Part shown: one piece after another, positions 1-5,870 of the stretch
How positions within the stretch are numbered: the first letter of the stretch is position 1
Layout: each line of letters begins with the position of its first letter
Assembly: GCA_025352915.1 (NCBI GenBank)
Contig: JANXSA010000259.1
Location: 1 to 7,367 of the forward strand
Source of the DNA: Rhodospirillales bacterium
GTDB taxonomy: Bacteria > Pseudomonadota > Alphaproteobacteria > Acetobacterales > Acetobacteraceae
Length of the DNA stretch: 7,367 nt
Direction of reading: 5' to 3'
The notes under the pieces: model-generated
Seen by the model: the letters and a program-made list of their open reading frames with translations, nothing else
Databases searched by the model: none
What the model was told of the DNA's origin: nothing
Program-made: the position numbers and the translations under genes

Positions 1-116
1 GCGGCGATCAGGAGCAGGAGCGGGGCGAGGACGGAATCCAGGCGTGCGGAGAACAGGACCGCCGGGTGGGCCGGGTCAGGCGTATCGAAGGCGGGGAGAG
101 CCGGGATGTAGTTCAT
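1..116 (-). CDS. N-terminus of an unrecognised protein (cut by window edge)
   Basis: Reading leftward from an ATG at 116-114 gives 38 residues starting MNYIPALPAFDTP and ending in a hydrophobic stretch (LAPLLLLIAA) at the window edge, so a membrane segment may begin here. The frame is open to the edge. I do not recognise the family. The start lies 40 bp beyond the stop of the CorC-family gene on the same strand, so co-transcription is possible. There is no Shine-Dalgarno at normal spacing. Instead a -10-like TATAGA sits 7 nt before the ATG, which would suit a leaderless or very short-leader transcript. A different, more internal start cannot be excluded because the rest of the gene is not visible. 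Confidence 0.5.
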   Translation of the reverse strand, partial: MNYIPALPAFDTPDPAHPAVLFSARLDSVLAPLLLLIA

Positions 117-123
117 TTTTTGT

Positions 124-129
124 TCTATA
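124..129 (-). promoter_or_regulatory. Possible -10 box placed on the start of the left-edge gene
   Basis: On the minus strand TATAGA (inside GTATAGAAC) ends 7 nt before the ATG at 116. A start site at normal distance would fall on or next to the start codon. No good -35 hexamer is visible at 16-19 bp spacing (the sequence there reads AGAAAG), so this is weaker than the matching site upstream of the CorC-family gene. Confidence 0.25.
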
Positions 130-156
130 CAGCGGAGAGCCCTCGCCTTTCTTGCC

Positions 157-1455
157 TTAGCCTTCTGCCAATGGCTCCCGGCTCGCCCTAACCCGGTCTA
201 CTCGGCGGCCGTCCATGGCGGCAACCTCGAAAAGCCAGCCGCCGAAGACGATGCGGTCGCCTTCGCGGGGGACGCGGCGGAGGAGGGCGAGGACCAGGCC
301 GGCGAGGGTGTGGTAGGTGCCAGGGGAGGGCAGGGCGGGCAGCCCTAGGCGGGCTTTGACTTCGTCGACGGGCATCATGCCGTCGAGGATGAGGGCGGAT
401 TCGTCGGTTTCGGTGCCGCGGTCCGGCGCGGGGGCGGCGCTGTCGGGGTCGCCGACGATGGCCTCCAGGAGATCGTGGGCGGTCACCAGGCCTTCGAAGC
501 TGCCGTATTCGTCCATCACCAGGGCCATTCCCAGGTCGTCGGCGCGGAGGCGTTCTAGGGCATCGAGGGCGGTGACCGTGTCGGGCATGACGATGGGCTG
601 GCGCAGGCTGTCGGCGATGGAGAAGGGGCGGCCGTCGAGGACGGTGTCGAGGATGGCTTTGGCCTGGACGACGCCGACGACGTTGTCGATCGAGCCGCGG
701 GCGACGACGAAGCGGGAGCGCGGGCGTTGTTTTAGGGCGGCGGCGATTTCGGCCTGGGTGTCGGTGATGTCGATCCAGGCGACGTCGTGGCGCGGGGTCA
801 TGATGGCGCGGACGGGTTTGTCGGCCAGGCGCAGGACGCGCTCGATCATGTCGCGTTCTTCGGTTTCGAGCACGCCGGTTTGTTCGCCTTCGACGAGGAG
901 AGCCTTGATTTCTTCTTCGGAGACGGTTTGCTGGCTGGTGCGGTGGATGCCGAGGAGGCGCATCAGGGCGCGCGAGGAGAGGCCGAGGAGCAGGACCAGG
1001 GGGGTGGCGATGCGGGCGAGGAGTTCGAGCGGGGCGGCGGCGGCGGCGGCGAGGCGTTCGGGGTTTTGCAGGGCGATCTGCTTGGGGACGAGTTCGCCGA
1101 TGACCAGGGTGAAATATGTGATGACGACGACGACGACAGTGATGGCGAGGGTGTCGGCGTAAGGGGCGAGGCCGGGGATGGCGGCGAGGGTGGGGGCGAG
1201 AGTGGTGGCGAGGCGGGCGCCGCCGAAGGCGCCGGAGAGGATGCCGATGAGGGTGAGGCCGACCTGGATGGCGGGGAGGAAGCGCTGGGGGTCTTCGGCG
1301 AGCAGGCGGGCGCGGCGGGCGCCGCGGAGGCCTTGGGTTTCCAGGATGGCGAGGCGGTTTCGGTTGGACGAGACGAGCGCCATTTCGCTCAGCGCGAACA
1401 GGCCGTTCAGCGCGATCAGCAGGATGATGATGATGATGTCGACGGCGGCGTCCAT
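157..1455 (-). CDS. CorC/HlyC-family membrane protein (CNNM/DUF21 + CBS pair + CorC_HlyC domain)
   Basis: This 432-residue protein has the standard three-part architecture. An N-terminal CNNM/DUF21 membrane domain (about residues 5-190) opens with an isoleucine-rich helix followed by LNGLFALSEMAL and carries GELVPK at 120-125. A CBS pair (about 214-335) begins at the RAIMTPR signature and contains VMDEYGSFEGLVT near 313-325. A C-terminal CorC_HlyC domain (about 350-430) follows. Relatives are inner-membrane proteins linked to Mg2+/Co2+ efflux or resistance; the 'hemolysin' label is historical. CBS domains usually sense adenine nucleotides. I chose the ATG at 1455 because MDAAVDIIIII matches the usual family start. 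The ATG at 1473, six residues upstream, overlaps a plausible -10 box. The substrate cannot be read from sequence. The family assignment is firm. Confidence 0.93.
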   Translation of the reverse strand: MDAAVDIIIIILLIALNGLFALSEMALVSSNRNRLAILETQGLRGARRARLLAEDPQRFLPAIQVGLTLIGILSGAFGGARLATTLAPTLAAIPGLAPYADTLAITVVVVVITYFTLVIGELVPKQIALQNPERLAAAAAAPLELLARIATPLVLLLGLSSRALMRLLGIHRTSQQTVSEEEIKALLVEGEQTGVLETEERDMIERVLRLADKPVRAIMTPRHDVAWIDITDTQAEIAAALKQRPRSRFVVARGSIDNVVGVVQAKAILDTVLDGRPFSIADSLRQPIVMPDTVTALDALERLRADDLGMALVMDEYGSFEGLVTAHDLLEAIVGDPDSAAPAPDRGTETDESALILDGMMPVDEVKARLGLPALPSPGTYHTLAGLVLALLRRVPREGDRIVFGGWLFEVAAMDGRRVDRVRASREPLAEG

Positions 1456-1619
1456 TGGGCGGGTTCTATACATGAAACCGGGGTTTGGCCCAATGCGGGG
1501 AATTGGGATGTTTGTGGTTGGGTGGGATTTTGTCGAAAAAAATGTTATTGATTTCGATAAATGGCTTTTCTTGGCGAATTTACCTGTTATTAATATCGCA
1601 TCTCAGGGAGGCTCATCCG
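1456..1619. promoter_or_regulatory. AT-rich divergent intergenic region with dyad symmetry
   Basis: This 164-bp gap separates the divergent CorC-family and coiled-coil genes. It is markedly AT-rich at about 1525-1600 in an otherwise GC-rich window. It contains an imperfect 16-bp palindrome at 1545-1560 (TTATTGATTTCGATAA, 12 of 16 positions symmetric) and an overlapping spaced inverted repeat, TCGAAA at 1533-1538 with TTTCGA at 1552-1557. These are candidate operator sites for an unidentified regulator. A weak plus-strand promoter could be TTGGCG (1571-1576) and TATCGC (1594-1599) at 17-bp spacing. No coding sequence is supported here. Confidence 0.35.
1465..1493 (-). promoter_or_regulatory. 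Candidate promoter for the CorC-family gene
   Basis: On the minus strand TTGGGC (1493-1488) and TATAGA (1470-1465) are separated by 17 bp, and the ATG at 1455 begins 9 nt after the -10 hexamer. This predicts a leader of only a few bases or none, consistent with the lack of a Shine-Dalgarno there. The -35 matches consensus mainly in TTG. The -10 nonamer GTATAGAAC is identical to the one before the left-edge gene. Confidence 0.4.
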
Positions 1620-1955
1620 ATGGACGACCATCACAGCGCGCAGGTCATTGCGTTTCCCCGCCGGATTCACGGCGAGGTTGCGCCGGACGACGAGGCGGGC
1701 GAGCGGTTGCGGCGGGCGTTGCGGGCGCTGGAGGAAGCGGTGGCGAAGCAGCGGACGGCGGTGGCGCAGTGGCGCGGGGCGCTGAGCGAGCTTGGCGGCA
1801 GTGTTGGCACGCTGCATGCGACGATGCAGGGGTATGACGCCACGCTGGGCGAATTGCGCGGGCGGGTGGATGCGGTGACGGCCGACGCCAGGATGTTGGA
1901 AGCCTGGGCAGATGCGGCGGCGGCGGTTGCCGGCACGATGTCTCAGGAGAAGTAG
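1620..1955 (+). CDS. Small coiled-coil protein of unknown function
   Basis: This is a 111-residue soluble protein with no signal peptide or membrane segment. After a charged N-terminus (MDDHHSAQVIAFPRR), residues about 25-55 and 68-100 are heptad-like, rich in Ala, Leu, Glu and Arg (for example LRRALRALEEAVAKQ and TLGELRGRVDAVTADA). This suggests a two-helix coiled coil, perhaps a small structural or partner-binding protein. The start is set by a strong CAGGGAGG at 1604-1611, eight bases before ATG 1620. The same frame stays open upstream to 1485, but that stretch lies in AT-rich promoter-like DNA and is unlikely to be translated. The gene is divergent from the CorC-family gene and convergent with the PEP mutase-family gene. 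Its stop falls in the first copy of an 18-bp tandem duplication. I do not recognise a named family. Confidence 0.72.
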   Translation: MDDHHSAQVIAFPRRIHGEVAPDDEAGERLRRALRALEEAVAKQRTAVAQWRGALSELGGSVGTLHATMQGYDATLGELRGRVDAVTADARMLEAWADAAAAVAGTMSQEK

Positions 1956-1976
1956 GCGTCTCAGGAGAAGTAGGCG
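1941..1976. repeat. Perfect 18-bp tandem duplication at a convergent gene junction
   Basis: The 18-mer TCTCAGGAGAAGTAGGCG occurs twice back to back (1941-1958 and 1959-1976). Each copy contains a TAG usable by the plus-strand gene and a TCA that reads as TGA for the minus-strand gene. The plus gene stops in copy 1 (1953-1955) and the minus gene stops in copy 2 (1961-1963). Confidence 0.97.
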
Positions 1977-2770
1977 TTGACCTCCGCACTTGGCAGGGCG
2001 GTGTCGATGTAGGTGAGGTTGCCGGTTTGCTGGACTTCGCGGGCGGCCAGGATCAGGCCGGACATGGCGGCGCGGTAAAGCGAGGTGGCCAGGCTGATGC
2101 GGCGGACGCCGGCGGCGGCGAGGGCCGGGACGGTGTGCGAGCGGTTCGGGATGCCGGCCATGAAGTTGAACGGTTTTTTCAGGGCGGCGCAGATGGTGCG
2201 GATTTGCGCCAGCTCGGTGACGCCGGGGGCCATCAGGACGTCGGCGCCGGCGGCTTCGTAGGCCTGGAGGCGGCGGATGGTTTCGGCGAGGTCGGTTTGG
2301 CCGCGCAGGTGGCCTTCGGCGCGGGCGGTCAGGACGAAGCCGGTGCCGGCGGTGGCCTGGACGGCGGCGGCGACGCGGGCGACGGCATGGGCGAATTCGT
2401 AGATCGGTTGGGCGGGGTTGCCGCTGGCATCCTCGATCGAGGCGCCGGCCAGGCCGGTTTCAACGGCGCGGCGATAGGTTTCGGCGGCGTCGGCGGGGGC
2501 GTCGGCGAAGCCTTTTTCGAGATCGGCGGAGACCGGCAGGGTGGTGGCGTCGACGATGATGCGGGCGTCGGCGAGGGCTTCGTCGCGGGAAATTTGACCG
2601 TCGCGGCGGCCGCGGATGCCGGCGGAGGCGCCGGAGGAGGTGGCGAGCGCGGGGAAGCCCATGCCTGCGAGGATTTTGGCTGAGCCGGCGTCCCAGGCAT
2701 TGGCGATGATGAAGGCGGGGCCGGCGTGGAGCGCGCGGAAGATTGCGATTTTTTCTTGTTGCGTGGCCAT
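1961..2770 (-). CDS. Isocitrate lyase/phosphoenolpyruvate mutase family enzyme
   Basis: This 269-residue TIM-barrel enzyme belongs to the ICL/PEP mutase superfamily, whose members make or break C-C or P-C bonds next to a keto-acid carboxylate using Mg2+. Visible signatures are NAWDAGSAKI (24-33), ATSSGASAG (43-51), the metal-site strand SADLEKGF (81-88), GASIEDASG (109-117), LTARAEGHLRG (147-157) and GVRRISLATSLYRAA (221-235). The family metal-site pattern is usually D-x-D; here it is D83-x-E85. The isocitrate lyase catalytic KKCGH is absent, so it is not a glyoxylate-cycle lyase. Candidate activities are a 2-methylisocitrate lyase-like, oxaloacetate decarboxylase-like or phosphonate reaction; sequence alone does not choose. 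The start at 2770 has GGAGG nine bases upstream. Length is normal for the family. It is divergent from the aldolase operon. Confidence 0.9.
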   Translation of the reverse strand: MATQQEKIAIFRALHAGPAFIIANAWDAGSAKILAGMGFPALATSSGASAGIRGRRDGQISRDEALADARIIVDATTLPVSADLEKGFADAPADAAETYRRAVETGLAGASIEDASGNPAQPIYEFAHAVARVAAAVQATAGTGFVLTARAEGHLRGQTDLAETIRRLQAYEAAGADVLMAPGVTELAQIRTICAALKKPFNFMAGIPNRSHTVPALAAAGVRRISLATSLYRAAMSGLILAAREVQQTGNLTYIDTALPSAEVNAYFS

Positions 2771-2906
2771 GGCGTGATCCTCCGGTTGGTGTGCCAGGGT
2801 GGCGGGGGTGGCGGGATTTGGCAAAGGCCAACGCCTGGCGCGGCGGGTAGACCAATGGCTTGTCCGGTGGGCGGGGCGTGGTATCGGTGCGGGCGGAGGG
2901 TCCCCT
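2771..2906. promoter_or_regulatory. Divergent intergenic region with a small inverted repeat
   Basis: This 136-bp gap lies between the divergent PEP mutase-family gene and the aldolase operon. It holds the Shine-Dalgarno sites of both genes and a short inverted repeat, TTGGC-AAAG-GCCAA, at 2818-2831 that could be an operator shared by both directions. No regulator gene is in the window, so the operator idea is speculative. Confidence 0.3.
2860..2887 (+). promoter_or_regulatory. Candidate promoter for the aldolase-kinase-GNAT operon
   Basis: TTGTCC (2860-2865) and TATCGG (2882-2887) are separated by 16 bp. Transcription would begin near 2894, just ahead of the GGAGGG ribosome binding site at 2895-2900, giving a short leader. 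Both hexamers are imperfect and the call rests on spacing and position. Confidence 0.3.
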
Positions 2907-3527
2907 ATGACGAAGTCCGAGATGATGGCGGCGTTGCGTGCGGCGCGGGTGGTGCCGGTGGTGCGGACCAGTACGGCGGCGCATGCGGCGACGGCGGTGG
3001 GGTGGTTGCGGGATGCGGGGATTCGGATTTTCGAGCTGACGATGACGATCCCGGATGCGCCGGCGTTGATCCGGGAGTTGGCGCAGGATCGGGATTTATT
3101 GGTGGGGGCGGGGACGGTTTCGGATGCGGCGACGGCGGAGCGGTGTTTGGCGGCGGGGGCACGGTTCATTGTGGCGCCGTGGACCGATCCGGCGCTGGTG
3201 GGGCCATGCCGGGCGGCGGGGGCGTTGCTGATGCTGGGGGCTTTGACGCCCAGCGAGGTGCGGGGGGCGTTGGCGGCGGGGGCGGATGTGGTGAAGATTT
3301 TTCCGGCGGCTTCGGTGGGTGGGCCGGGGCATATCCGGGCGTTGGTGAGTGTGTTTCCGGGGGTGGCGTTTTGTCCGACCGGGGGGCTGGAGCCGGGGAA
3401 TGTGGCGGCGTACCTGGCGGCGGGGGCGGCGTTTGTGGGGATGGGCGGGGCGTTGGTGGATGAGCGGCGGATTGCTGCGGGGGATCGCGGGGCGATTGTG
3501 GCGGCGGCGCGGGCGATCATGCTGTGA
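2907..3527 (+). CDS. eda: 2-keto-3-deoxy-6-phosphogluconate (KDPG)-type aldolase
   Basis: This 206-residue class I aldolase of the KDPG/KHG family cleaves KDPG to pyruvate and glyceraldehyde-3-phosphate in the cytoplasm. It is a single TIM barrel of normal length. Expected features are present: VVPVVR near residue 15-20, catalytic Glu43 in FELTMTIP, GAGTV at 67-71, Schiff-base Lys130 in VVKIFPA, and CPTGGL at 156-161. The position of E. coli Arg49 is Thr47 here, in an E-L-T-M-T motif, a variant also seen in non-enteric members of the family. The start at 2907 has GGAGGG six bases upstream; earlier in-frame positions have no such site. The TGA overlaps the GTG of the kinase by 4 bp, so the two are translationally coupled. 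A KDPGal aldolase (DgoA-like) is the main alternative; the adjacent PfkB-type kinase favours the gluconate route. Confidence 0.92.
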   Translation: MTKSEMMAALRAARVVPVVRTSTAAHAATAVGWLRDAGIRIFELTMTIPDAPALIRELAQDRDLLVGAGTVSDAATAERCLAAGARFIVAPWTDPALVGPCRAAGALLMLGALTPSEVRGALAAGADVVKIFPAASVGGPGHIRALVSVFPGVAFCPTGGLEPGNVAAYLAAGAAFVGMGGALVDERRIAAGDRGAIVAAARAIML

Positions 3528-4444
3528 GCGTGGATATCGTCTGCATGGGGGAGCCGTTGCTGGAGTTCAACCAGCAGCCGGACAGCAAGCTGTATCTGGA
3601 GGGGTTTGGCGGGGATACTTCGAACGCGGCGGTGGCGGCGGCGCGGCAGGGGGCTTCGGTTGGGTATTTGACGGCGGTTGGGGAGGATGTGGCGGGGGAG
3701 CGGTTCCTGGGGTTATGGCGGGACGAGGGGATCGATGTTTCGGCGGTGCGGCGGTCGGCGGAGCGGGCGACGGCGGTGTATTTTGTGACGCATTCGGCGG
3801 CGGGGCATGCGTTTTTGTATTACCGCAAGGATTCGGCGGCGGCTGGATATGGGCCGGGCGATGTCGATGCCGGCCTGATCGCGCAGGCAAAAGTTTTCTA
3901 TGCCTCTGGGGTCAGCCAGGGGATTTCGGCCAGTGCGGCGGATGCGGTGTTTCATGCGATGGCGGTGGCGCGGGCGGCCGGGGTGACGGTGGCGTATGAC
4001 ACCAATTACCGGCCGCGCTTGTGGCCGGCGGTGCGGGCGGCGGCGGTGATCCATGCGGCGGTCGGAATGGCGGATATCGCGTTTCCCGGGATGGAGGATG
4101 CGCTGGCGCTGACCGGACTGTCCGAGCCGGATGCGATTGCGGATTTCTATCTGCGGATGGGGCCGCGGCTGGTGGTGCTGAAGATGGGGGCGGCGGGGGC
4201 GCTGTTGGCGACGCCGGGGACGCGGTTGGTGATCCCCGCATTTCCCTGTGCGGCGGTGGATGCGACCGGGGCGGGGGATGCGTTTTGCGGCAGTTTCCTG
4301 GCGCGGATCGTGGCGGGGGATACGGCGGAGGCGGCGGCGCGCTATGCGGCGGTGGCGGCAGCGTTGAAATGCGAGGGGTTCGGGGCGGTGGCGCCGATCC
4401 CACGGGCAGAGCAAGTACGGGAGGCGATGGCAGCGCGATGCTAG
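3524..4444 (+). CDS. kdgK: 2-keto-3-deoxygluconate kinase, PfkB/ribokinase family
   Basis: This 306-residue PfkB-family sugar kinase most likely converts KDG plus ATP to KDPG, the substrate of the aldolase encoded just upstream. Visible features are GEPLLEF (9-15), PfkB signature 1 in GGDTSNAAVAAARQG (29-43), YYR (99-101) at the region where KDG kinases contact substrate, YDTNYRPRLW (158-167, the D-x-N-x-R-x-x-LW pattern of KDG kinases), and signature 2 DATGAGDAF (246-254) with catalytic base Asp252. Translation probably starts at GTG 3524 within GTGA. A second in-frame GTG two codons on is possible; an ATG at 3545 would cut into the first strand. No Shine-Dalgarno is visible, consistent with coupling. 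The gene overlaps the next by 7 bp. Another keto-sugar substrate is possible, but context makes KDG the best guess. Confidence 0.9.
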   Translation: MSVDIVCMGEPLLEFNQQPDSKLYLEGFGGDTSNAAVAAARQGASVGYLTAVGEDVAGERFLGLWRDEGIDVSAVRRSAERATAVYFVTHSAAGHAFLYYRKDSAAAGYGPGDVDAGLIAQAKVFYASGVSQGISASAADAVFHAMAVARAAGVTVAYDTNYRPRLWPAVRAAAVIHAAVGMADIAFPGMEDALALTGLSEPDAIADFYLRMGPRLVVLKMGAAGALLATPGTRLVIPAFPCAAVDATGAGDAFCGSFLARIVAGDTAEAAARYAAVAAALKCEGFGAVAPIPRAEQVREAMAARC

Positions 4445-4995
4445 TCACGGAACGGCTGATGCTGCGGGCCTGGTGGGATGATGACTGGGAGCGGATGGCG
4501 GCGATCAATGCCGACCCGGCGGTGATGCGGTTTGTCGGGGGCGTGCAGGACCGGGCGGAGTCCGATCGCACCATGGCGCGGATGCTGGTCAAGACGATGA
4601 ATGACGGGTTCGGGCCCTGGGCAGTGGAGGCGCCGCGGATTGCGCCGCTGATCGGGCGGGTGGGGGCGCGGCGGGTCAAGGAGGGGCTGCCCTGTGCGCC
4701 GTGTGTCGAGTTGGTCTGGCGGATCGGCAAGGAATGGCAGGGGCAGGGCTTTGCGACCGAGGCGGCGCGGGCGGCGGTTTCCGACCTGTTCGAGGTGCAT
4801 GGGGTGCCGGAGCTGGTGGCGGTGACGGCGGTGGGCAACGAGGCGTCGCGCCGGGTGATGGAGAAGCTGGGGATGACTTGCGATCCGGCGGAGGATTTCG
4901 ATCACCCGCTGGTGCCGGCCGGTGATCCGTTGGCGCGGCATGTGTTGTATCGGCTGCAGCGGCCGGTGGGGGGCGTCCCGATCTGGCGGCGCTGA
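4438..4995 (+). CDS. GNAT family N-acetyltransferase (RimJ/RimL-like)
   Basis: This 185-residue GCN5-related acetyltransferase opens with the subfamily's usual T-E-R-L-x-L-R (TERLMLRAW, 4-12). The acetyl-CoA loop is QGQGFATEAAR (101-111), and motif B is VGNEASRRVMEKLGM (132-146). These are typical of RimJ/RimL-type enzymes that acetylate protein N-termini, amino sugars or small amines; the acceptor cannot be inferred. It is third in the aldolase-kinase operon. Its ATG lies inside the last codons of the kinase with a 7-bp overlap and no separate ribosome binding site, so it is probably made by translational coupling. Its stop codon directly abuts the stop of the convergent EamA gene. A role in sugar-acid metabolism is not shown and it may be a passenger. 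Confidence 0.9.
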   Translation: MLVTERLMLRAWWDDDWERMAAINADPAVMRFVGGVQDRAESDRTMARMLVKTMNDGFGPWAVEAPRIAPLIGRVGARRVKEGLPCAPCVELVWRIGKEWQGQGFATEAARAAVSDLFEVHGVPELVAVTAVGNEASRRVMEKLGMTCDPAEDFDHPLVPAGDPLARHVLYRLQRPVGGVPIWRR

Positions 4996-5853
4996 TTATG
5001 CGCGTTCGCCGGTCGCGGCCCAGGTGACGGCGGCGATGACCACGGCGCCGCCGATCAGGGTCAGCGTGCCAGGGTTCTCGGCGAAGACCAGCCAGACCCA
5101 GAGGGGCGCGAGGACGGCTTCCAGCACCGAGATCAGGCCGGCATCGGCGGACGGGATCAGGCGGATGCCGGTGGTGAACATGATCAGGGCGAGACCCATC
5201 TGGAAGATGCCGAAGACGGCGAGCAGGGCCATGTCGGGAGCCGACACCTGGAACTTTGCCATTGGCGCGCTGACGATGGCGACGATGATGACGCCGAGGA
5301 GGGTGGCTTCGGTGGTGGGGACGTGGCGCTCGGCGCGGGCGAGGACGACGGTCAGCGCGTACGTCAGGCCCATCGCCGCCGAGATGATGTTGCCCCAGAA
5401 GCGGCCGGCATCGCCGGAGGTGGATACGATCAGGCCGACGCCGAGCATGGAGAATGCGATGGCGATGGCGGTGCGGCGGGCAACGCGCTCGCGTAGGAAA
5501 AGCCAGGCCAGGACGGCGGCAAACAGCGGGGCGGCGGCCTGGAACACCAGCACGGCGGCGACCGTGGTCAGCGCCAGCGCGTTGATGAAGCAGATCATCG
5601 AGATGGCGAAGCACAGCGCCATGGCGGTGCCGGCGCGGCCGAGGCGGGCGAAGCCCTGGAACATCGCGCTGCCGTCGCGCACGGCGAGATAGGCCAGCAG
5701 GCTGCCAGCGGCGAAGACCGAGCGCCAGAACAGGGTGGTCCAGGGATCGACATCAACCCAGCGGGCGAGCACGCCGGCGCTGCTCCAGACCACGATGGCG
5801 GCGGTGACGAGCAGGGCGCCGCGGCGGTAGTCGGCGCGGGTGGTGGCTGACAT
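4996..5853 (-). CDS. EamA-domain (DMT superfamily) transporter
   Basis: This 285-residue integral membrane protein contains two tandem EamA repeats (about residues 11-144 and 150-280) and about ten hydrophobic segments. Typical sequences are WSSAGVLARW (23-32) early in repeat 1, the repeat-1 end LAWLFLRERV (115-124), and the repeat-2 hallmark SVLEAVLAPLWVWLVFAENP (242-261). Family members are drug/metabolite exporters or importers in the inner membrane; the substrate is unknown. I chose ATG 5853 (MSATTRADYRRG), which gives the normal family length and a weak GGAAA five bases upstream. The frame stays open to an ATG at 5916, but those 21 extra residues would be encoded by the AT-rich palindrome and are unlikely. 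It sits downstream of the dehydrogenase on the same strand, separated by the probable terminator. Confidence 0.92.
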   Translation of the reverse strand: MSATTRADYRRGALLVTAAIVVWSSAGVLARWVDVDPWTTLFWRSVFAAGSLLAYLAVRDGSAMFQGFARLGRAGTAMALCFAISMICFINALALTTVAAVLVFQAAAPLFAAVLAWLFLRERVARRTAIAIAFSMLGVGLIVSTSGDAGRFWGNIISAAMGLTYALTVVLARAERHVPTTEATLLGVIIVAIVSAPMAKFQVSAPDMALLAVFGIFQMGLALIMFTTGIRLIPSADAGLISVLEAVLAPLWVWLVFAENPGTLTLIGGAVVIAAVTWAATGERA

Positions 5854-5870
5854 CTTGTTTCCGATCGAAG

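Noticed and set aside
787..1551. Long plus-strand open frame rich in Gly, Asp and Glu, antisense to the CorC-family gene
   Set aside because: Low-complexity translation typical of the antisense of a GC-rich gene; the minus strand encodes a complete recognisable protein.
1485..1619. Upstream extension of the coiled-coil protein
   Set aside because: AT-rich promoter-like DNA with a different amino-acid character; a strong Shine-Dalgarno is correctly spaced for ATG 1620.
1608..1955. Toxin-antitoxin or defence role for the small coiled-coil gene
   Set aside because: It stands alone, with no small overlapping partner and no toxin, nuclease or DNA-binding motif.
2771..3520. Minus-strand extension of the PEP mutase-family frame across the aldolase gene
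   Set aside because: The extra roughly 250 residues are Ala/Pro/Arg-rich antisense of the aldolase. The family start with a good ribosome binding site is at 2770.
3912..4838. Long minus-strand open frame opposite the kinase and GNAT genes
   Set aside because: Pro/Ser/Arg-rich with no domain; it is antisense of two well-supported genes and exists because stop codons are rare at this GC content.
4676..5614. Minus-strand open frame rich in Arg, His and Pro
   Set aside because: Out-of-frame shadow of the EamA gene running into the antisense of the GNAT gene.
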